From NCBI RefSeq assembly GCF_026914185.1, contig NC_070562.1:5518001-5582000 (forward strand): 64,000 nt of DNA, written 5' to 3'. The DNA is from Puccinia triticina (taxonomy: Eukaryota > Basidiomycota > Pucciniomycetes > Pucciniales > Pucciniaceae). Both the position numbers and the translations under genes were made by a program. The first letter of the stretch is position 1, and each line of letters starts with the position of its first letter. This document shows, in pieces, positions 57,164-64,000 of this stretch. The notes under the pieces are model-generated. The model was not told the origin of the DNA and did no database searches. It saw nothing but the letters and a program-made list of their open reading frames with translations.

Positions 57164-60100
57164 GAGGGAAGTGCGAATGTGACGGCAAATGAGAAAGTCG
57201 CTACTTATGCAGTATCAGGCCTAATCATCTCACTGGACCTGATCAAGGCTGTAAGCATAGGGAATGAGAACAAAGGCGGCGACTAGTTCCTTTCATGGGG
57301 GCAGCTGCTCACTGAGCATACTCAGCCCCTAGAGCGCAGTTGCATAAAAATAACGTTAAGAACAATCGACTGTTTGCATGCGTGAGGGTAGATGTTGAGA
57401 AGATTGGATATGTGTGCAAAAGGAATGAGAGGCGCTGCCGCGGCCAGTTCCTTTGATCAGCTCACTACTCAACCAACCTACTCAAGACCTTAAGCCCATC
57501 TGAGTAACCGCACTACCAAGAAACAATCCGCGGTTTGCATCCTTGAGGGTAGATGCTTGGAATGTTGACATTTCATATCTGCGCGATTGTACGCATGCAC
57601 GTCTTCTCTCGAAAAGAATGTTATATTGCGAGAACAAAGTCTATTGCAAGGTCCGAAGTAGTAGTTATACATGGTGTTTTGATGTGAAGCCATCGGGAAA
57701 ACCTCAGTGAAGAAAGACGGAATTTTTCGAACCAGTGCCTTCTGCAGGAGTGCAAAGAGTGTGTATTATAATGACTAACCAAGAGTCATGGAAAACAGGT
57801 CATCAAAACCTGGTGTATTTCAAGTGTCTAGGAAAACGCGAGACAGCAATGCCGTGCATTATGGCACGGCGCGGAGGAGAAAATTTTTCAAGAGTGTTGA
57901 TGAATGATCGGATTACTGGCCATGATATTTGAGCTTTCTGATCTCCCATTGCCTAGCCATGTGGCAACGCTGCGAATGAGCTGAACGCTTCACTATATGC
58001 AGCCTGCGGATTTACTGAGCAAGTGGCCAACCGACGAACTGCTGAGCACTGGAGCAGCGTTTCTCTGTTTCTTTTTTGGATTACCAAGCAGATTCAACCA
58101 ATTCAAGTGCTACCCCAGACTTAGATACCAGCTGGTTACCCGCAGAGCTCGAAATAGTTCAACCGCGCAACAGAACCCTCAAGGATCCAAGACGGCTGAG
58201 TGGTGTGTTGTTTCTTTCTGGTTTGGTCCAGTCAGAACGTTGGAAATTTGATCATCTCTGATATTGGATTTCCTGACCAATTGCCGCGCTTTTGAAAAAC
58301 TGAAGCCGCAACAGAGGAAGAACAGATTACGGTGGCCGAAACGACGAATTCGATGGCCACAAGCGTCTTGTCGAGAACCACAATTTTTTGTGAGTTCTTG
58401 GGGACTAAATCAATTTTGCTCATCTCTCTGCCGTCGTCGAAGTCCTTTCTCAATGACTCCGACCATTAGTAATCTGTATACGCTCTGCGAATTCCAACTG
58501 ACCCTCTCACAAATATTGGCATCGTTGTTGCTTGCATTCTGAAGTGACTGAAACGATAATGGATTATGATCATAGTAAAACATGTTCTTGAGTGTCGGCG
58601 AGTGTCACCGATTGTAACCTAACAGATTAGGTTACAACACATTCAAGGTGTCGGTTACAACACATTCAAGGTGTCGCCCCGAAATATCTCTGAAATTCGC
58701 TGTAGCATTTCTGAACTGCGCGGAGTAGCAAGGAAGTGGTGCAGTTCAGTAACGTTACTGACTGCTATTTTATCGCGCTTTTTTGTTAGATAGGCGCTTT
58801 GAGAACAAGGTCAGCATTCCAGTATGACTTAGTCGGATGAGGCTAGATGTAGTGTTTGAGATATGTTGCTGTCTCTTCCGGCGATCAGCCACAACCCACC
58901 CAAAAGCAGGACAACAATCGTCGGTGACGAGCTCGGAAGTAGGTGGATTCGCCTCATACCCGTCATAGCCTGAAAGCCTTGGTTTCAACGTGTCCAGCCA
59001 AGCTGCTGCTGGTTGGCGCGCCGTCGTTGGTCGCAGTTGACAGTGGATTTTCCTCAGAAGGTGCGCATTTGAAAGATTTGATTTTGAGTAAATGAAACAT
59101 ATCCTTTTCCGATGTGATTTGATGGTTTTCTTAGTTTCTTCGTTTTTCATAAGGGTGTCTTTTCGCCTCAAATTAAACCACAGGTAGAACTTGTCGCTCG
59201 GCTAGACGCCTAGTGCGTGCTGATAAAGGGGAAGCAGACCAAAAGATGGTCAGTTGCATGTCGTATGACTACATATGGCGGTGGACGTGGCGATAAGGCT
59301 CAATTGTATGTAATTTCAGCCTATGATTTACGAGTTCCTCGTCAACCTAATCTTCACGCCGTCTACCCAGCAATCTGGGTAGGGCACTCGTATTACTGGA
59401 CTGTTCAACCAAGTATCCCCAAATTTACTCGACAGGATTTGTGGTAAACATCAACATCTGGGCAGGTTTCATATAGCGTTTGACACTCACTAACCATCTG
59501 GTTTACTCTCTCTGACGAGGTTACTTCGCCAGGTGATCTGGCAGGGGTCCTGGTCTGCATTGATTTTCTGACCAGAAACAAGCAAACCAAGCAGCAAGAA
59601 GCTGCGATGAAGGATGAGTTTCAACGGATGAACCCCGTGCAACATAGCGAGTCATTCCTTGCAGTTCACTTTAGCAGTATGGATATTAACCAGAGGCAAA
59701 ACTGCTCGGGTGCGATGTATTTATCTTTCAAGCAGATACGAGGCGAAGCGGCTTCGCTGCGATGAATTATGGATATGATGGTAACGAATGATTCCTCTGA
59801 AAAGATAAAGTTTGTCAGATTTTCAGCTGTAGTCAGGAGAGAGCGCGCTCTGTTGCCTCCGCAGCTCAAAGCTCGCTGCGGATCCTCATTACCTTGGATG
59901 CCCTGAGCTTTCCTCATCTCATCCGGAACCACCAGCGTCCGATACACACCAGCGTCCGATACACACCAGCTAACAATTGGCAATACTCATCAATCAGTCT
60001 CAATTGTTGCTACTACGAGGTCACAGCATCTTGGATCAAGAGTGGTGGCAATTCTTTTTCTTTGTCTTTGTGTTGCTTGTTTCTCATCTCACTAACACTT

Positions 60101-60309
60101 TGTTTCCAGTCTCTTATCCCTGTTTTGGTTATTTCTGCGGTTATCTTGTGCTCAACCACGTGGTCCTTTAGGTACATCTTCTGTCAGTTATTTTTCTTTG
60201 TTTCTCTGTTGTCTTCCTGTCTTCTCTTTTCTGAAACATTACCTTTAGTTTCACCTCATATTCTCTTAGATTTATGGTCTTGCAGCAAGAAAACATCTGA
60301 AGGATCACA
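57164..60309. other. Intergenic region with a degenerate duplication
   Basis: 57265-57390 and 57430-57560 are related blocks (agttccttt..., tgagggtagatg). 58595-58680 holds gtaacctaacagattaggttac and two copies of ggttacaacacattcaaggtgtc. Open frames at 57997-58261, 58770-59171 and 59217-59590 lack motifs. 60050-60300 is probably the leader of the copia remnant. Confidence 0.35.
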
Positions 60310-60465
60310 ATGGCAGACACCAATAACAACCCATCAAATACCAATGTTCCAGTTCTCACTGAGACTAACTTCCTTCAATGGTCCATGTGTATTACGGCAC
60401 TTTGAGACCTTCCTCAAGTATGTCATTGAGCGGTTGGAATTTGGTGAAAAAACACCAGGTATAGG
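60310..60465 (+). pseudogene. Ty1/copia gag N-terminal remnant
   Basis: ATG 60310 opens MADTNNNPSNTNVPVLTETN followed by FLQWSMCITA, the start typical of copia-type gag in fungi and plants. After a frame change near 60400 the sequence continues FETFLKYVIERLEFGEKTPG and then merges into unrelated repeats. LTR borders were not identified. Confidence 0.55.
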
Positions 60466-60480
60466 GTTGAAAGTGAGTAG

Positions 60481-61130
60481 GGTTGTCCCGCCGGGTACCT
60501 GAACTGTTTTGGGTCTGGGGCTGGGTTCAGGTTGGCTTTTGTCTCAAAAACTGTTTTTTGACCCAACCCGCCACAGACCCACTAGATTTTTGGGTCAGGT
60601 TTGGGCAGCCTATTTTTGAATTGGGTTGGCCTGCAACCCAACCATGACGCCTCCCACAGTCAAGTTGGGGTTTTTTGGCACCTAATAGGTTGGTTCAACC
60701 CAAGTCCTGTTGGGTCATCCCATGTCCCAAAACAGTGTAAAGATGCAACCCAACCATGACGCCTCCCACAGTCAAGTTGGGGTTTTTTGGCACCTGATAG
60801 GTTGGTTCAACCCAAGTCCTGTTGGGTCATCCCATGTCCCAAAACAGTAGCACTGTTCACGTAAGCTAAACATCAGCAAGATTGAAATAAAGTTTATCCC
60901 ATTGTGCCAGCCAATTTGGCTGGGAAAGTATGCTGATGTATATCTCTCACATGGTCATAGATTTCTTACGTGAACAGTGCTAGTGTAAAGATGTTGGGTT
61001 GGGTTTGGGCAGCATATTTCCAAATCTGACCCAACCCAACCCAACCCACACTCAATTACGGGTTGGGTTTGGGCACTGTTTTCCAACCCAAACCCAACCT
61101 GGTTTCATCCCTACCCGGGTACCCATGGTC
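60481..61130. repeat. gggttggg-rich repeat with a tandem duplication
   Basis: Dense cccaacc/gggttgg motifs. 60632-60740 is duplicated at 60747-60847. A MITE interrupts the second copy (60848-60982). Confidence 0.8.
60848..60982. mobile_element. 135-bp MITE with empty site in the neighbouring repeat
   Basis: Inverted ends tagcactgttcacgtaag...cttacgtgaacagtgcta. The neighbouring copy reads ccaaaacagtgtaaagatg with no insert (60727-60745). Here the same sequence is split after ccaaaacag. Confidence 0.8.
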
Positions 61131-61139
61131 AACACCCGC

Positions 61140-61700
61140 CACAAGAGTAAATAGCCCTCTCAATGACTGGTTGGTGCCAGTCATAGATAGAATTCATCCC
61201 TCTCAATGATGGGTTCAGACCTGTAATTGAGAGGACTTGACCCTCTCAATTACCGGTCTGTCCTGTCATTGAAAGGGTAGTGTACTCAAGCAGGTAATAA
61301 AGGGGATTGATTCCTCTCAATGACTAGTATGCACCCTTCATTGAGAGAGCTGTGTCCTCCCAATCACTGGCACTAACCGGTCATTAAGGGGATTGAGTCC
61401 TTGCAATGGCTAGTTTGTAATGGTCATCAAGAGGATCAGTCCTCCCAATGACCAGTCTACTGCCCTCAATGGCCAGTGCTGACCGGCCATTGATAGTTGT
61501 GTTCTCTTCCCTGATCACCCTTCATTGAGAGAGCTGTGTCCTCCCAATCACTGGCACTAACCAGTCATTAAGGGGATTGAGTCCTTGCAATGGCTAGTTT
61601 GTAATGGTCATCAAGAGGATCAGTCCTCCCAATGACCATTCTACTGCCCTCAATGGCCAGTGCTGACCGGCCATTGATAGTTGTGTTTTCTTCCCTGATC
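61140..61700. repeat. Array of tcaatgaccgg-type stem-loops with internal duplication
   Basis: Units such as ctctcaatgactgg...ccagtcat and ctcaatggccagtgctgaccggccattgatag. A block of about 175 bp (61330-61505) is repeated almost unchanged (61518-61693). Confidence 0.8.
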
Positions 61701-62574
61701 AAACAAGTACCTGTGTCACCAGCAAAAATTCATTTGGTGATCCTAAGGAAGGAAAACCCCTCTTTTTATTTATCAAGAAAATGAGGAAAGACCCTTGCTT
61801 CATTTGGGGGAGATTGCTGTGTGCAAAATGTTTTTTTGCTTGCACGCACAGCGGGCTTGACATTGGGGGACAGTCAATTCTGTGTGCCAAGAGAGTTTTG
61901 CTTCTGCGCAAAATAGGTCTGTAAATACAATAAATTCTGGAAATATGAAAAGACATTTTGGTAAATAAATGAACCGGAATAGCTTGAGATTTAATACATT
62001 TTAAAATTCTTCACCTCTCTCAGAAAATTTTAAATCAAGTATATAGCAAGCCAAACTAAGTAATATGTGTTCATGAGAGTATTTAAAAGTTCCATATATG
62101 TGGTATACAAATGAAAAGGTTCAATGAATTAATATGTGTGTACCAGTCCTAAGATACTTCCACTTTTATCCTTCCATTTAGTCCCTTTGTCCCTCCAACA
62201 TGTGCCAAATAACCAGTCTATCAATACAATCAAGATTCAGCTTCCAAATATCTACAAAAATTGAAGTACAACTTACCTGGGTGTTACATGTAAGAAGAAT
62301 ACTATTCATTAAATTAAATGTATCTTTTGCCTTTCTGCATTTTAAAAATAATAGCACATATATTATGGTAAGTTGTGTTAATTAGATGTTTATTTATTAG
62401 TGAAATATCCATCCAAAACTTACAAAACAATAGGTAATGAATCACTTGAAGTGGAATCAATTTGTATCTAATTGTGTGATAATGGATTGATTTTGGTTTC
62501 ATATGACACCATTAAAAATCAATAAAAATAAAATAAAGATTTCTGAATGTGTTGGCTGAAACAATCTGACTCAC
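61701..62574. other. AT-rich region, probable 3' part of the next gene
   Basis: No exon could be placed with confidence. The C-terminal exons of the minus-strand gene at 62575 may lie here. Confidence 0.3.
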
Positions 62575-63603
62575 AGTACAGGAGCCTTGTGAGGCCTTAT
62601 GGATCTCTGACAAGCCTCCAGAGACTGAAATTAATTGACCTTCTTTGTTCTGTTTAATTTTTTCAAAAGCTCTGTTGAAATATAAAACCATAATCAGATG
62701 CGAACCATACATAAATTCATTTGTGTTTGAAGAAGTAAAGAGCAAACTCTTTACAATCCTTCTGTTTGCTTGGAAGGGCTTTTGTGCCTAAACAAATTGG
62801 TGCATCCATTTTTTGATTGGGGCCATAGGTTGCTGCATATGTGGGAAGAATGTCTGAAACAGAAACACTGATGCTTCCACTACCAAAATTGCTATCCAAA
62901 CTTCCAGACTGAAAAAAGAATTAAAAATTGAAACTATTTGCTTCAACAATCAACCAGGTTCATTGAGCCAGATGCGTACTGTTTTTTTGCATTTCAAAAT
63001 TGTGTTTATTGCACCATCTATTTCATTCTTGTGTACAGTACTGAAAAGGAGAGTCAATTCAGATTTTTTGTTTTTATTTTTTTTTTAAAAAAAAACATCC
63101 AGCTTTAAGTTGTACTCACGGTAGGGACTTTATGATTGGATGATGCAGAACATCTGGTTTGGGACCACTTTTACCAGCCTTAGTAGGTTTTATAGTGATG
63201 AAAATCTTTAAGTTTTTTTGTGAATTAAAATTAGTTTGAATTGAAGGGCTTGTTAGGAATGCAAGGTCTACAGCAAAAAACTTGCCATGCAATTGTTGGA
63301 GCTGGCAACCACAGTTTTTTCAGCGGCATTGAGTGCGGTTGTACCAGGGACATAGTGTATTGAGTCTCTAGCCCTGTTTTGCAAAAGAAAATCAATGGAT
63401 ACCAGTCTAGTAAGCGTAAAAGCAAACTGGGTGATATGAGATCATTGGATGGACCAAAACAAAAATGGAAGAAATGTGCATTCAACATACTTTGCACAAT
63501 CTGTTTTGATGAGATCATAAGTTCTACAATTTACATCGCCACCAAGTGCGAAAGAGCCAAGAACCAGTAGTCCGACGATGAAGACAAGTGTGTGATCCAT
63601 CAT
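62575..63603 (-). CDS. Secreted cysteine-rich protein, multi-exon, C-terminus unresolved
   Basis: Exons on the minus strand: 63603-63491, 63373-63282, 63153-63120, 63040-62980, 62908-62748 and 62671-62575 (558 nt, 186 codons, frame open). The start MMDHTLVFIVGLLVLGSFA is a signal peptide. A cysteine pattern occurs twice: C-x9-D-C-x2-A-x3-I early and C-x12-D-C-x2-A-x3-I late, each followed about 25-30 residues on by another cysteine. The midsection has EIDGAINTILKC and TYAATYGPNQKMDAPIC. This resembles small secreted proteins of rust fungi known to me only as a pattern. The 63282/63153 junction uses a weak GTTTTT donor and is the least sure. At the last donor (GTGAGT, 62574) more exons are expected. 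Confidence 0.65.
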
Positions 63604-63695
63604 TTTTCCTTTTCTATTTTTGACAATGTAATAAGCACACTGGGATTGAGTTATGACAAAATGTGGTTCAAGGTTAGAGACAATCCAATTCCTAG

Positions 63696-63953
63696 TCAAC
63701 CTTCCCAGGCTAAATAGTCCTTCAAGACAGTCAGCTGCTGACTGAGTCCATTGGGTTTAACCTCGAGCACTGGTTGACAGGTATTGAGGGTTTGTTGCCA
63801 TGGTTCCCGCCTATCACTATCAATGTCACTGTAGGAGACTGAGTTGACCAGCTGGAAGGTCCTCGTGCGATCGGAGTCGATTATTGCAACCTCGGCAACG
63901 CGACATGGAATGAATGGATACTGGCACCCGACATCAGGCAGATGTACAATCAA
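63696..63953 (-). CDS. Unrecognised partial coding exon at the window edge
   Basis: Minus-strand frame with a possible acceptor (ctcag) near 63956. It contains VHLPDVGCQYPFIPCRVAEV and ends NGLSQQLTVLKDYLAWEG. Composition is protein-like, but I cannot name a family. Upstream exons would lie beyond 64000. Confidence 0.35.
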   Translation of the reverse strand: MIVHLPDVGCQYPFIPCRVAEVAIIDSDRTRTFQLVNSVSYSDIDSDRREPWQQTLNTCQPVLEVKPNGLSQQLTVLKDYLAWEG

Positions 63954-64000
63954 TCCTGAGCCCCTTGCTATCGGCAGGACTACAAAATGAAATGAACAGT

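Overview
The window reads as nuclear DNA of a filamentous basidiomycete, most likely a rust fungus (Pucciniales, Puccinia-like). The host genes carry many short GT-AG introns. There is a STYX-like phosphatase, SRPK-family kinases and small multi-exon secreted proteins of rust type. Most of the rest is transposon-derived: PIF/Harbinger, Tc1/DDE_3, hAT-like and a LINE. No rRNA, canonical tRNA, prokaryotic or organellar feature was recognised.

Layout. 1-12,757 is dominated by two Harbinger copies facing each other. The left one is cut by the window edge, the right one is complete at 7,058-12,626, and they share 3,009-bp inverted arms. They flank a 4-kb spacer whose edge is one half of a DDE_3 (Tc1/IS630-type) transposase gene. 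The other half lies on the far side of the right Harbinger, so the spacer looks inverted. 13.7-16.4 kb is a decayed transposon-like gene. 18.9-25.6 kb holds a hairpin-ended repeat followed by an almost intact two-ORF LINE with poly(A) and a 14-bp target duplication, but with a damaged reverse-transcriptase active site.

26.1-27.4 kb carries a seven-exon dual-specificity phosphatase gene. 30.0-31.2 kb is a broken SRPK-like pseudokinase copy, and 43.7-45.3 kb is its intact paralogue. 32.3-32.9 kb encodes a predicted secreted protein. 33.6-36.8 kb is a hAT-like element with other elements nested inside. 37.3-42.4 kb is a patchwork of foldback elements and long arrays of imperfect hairpins.

46.8-57 kb is the gene-richest part. 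It has a 17-exon gene (48.0-50.5 kb) for a secreted protein made of tandem six-cysteine modules, each encoded by a pair of phase-1 exons. Next to it is a single-module paralogue interrupted by a hAT-like MITE. Then come two further predicted secreted proteins and a C2H2 zinc-finger gene that adds three copies of an unusual C-x8-C-x18-H-x4-H motif. 60-64 kb holds a copia gag remnant, repeats, another hairpin array and a multi-exon secreted cysteine-rich protein gene.

Two repeat themes recur. One is short hairpins with termini like CTTAAC...GGGACTTGTGTTAAG. The other is arrays of stem-loops built on gaccggtcat-type arms. Several arrays lie inside elements that have terminal inverted repeats and target duplications. 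All gene models were read by eye from splice consensus, frame and phase continuity and family motifs. None has transcript support.
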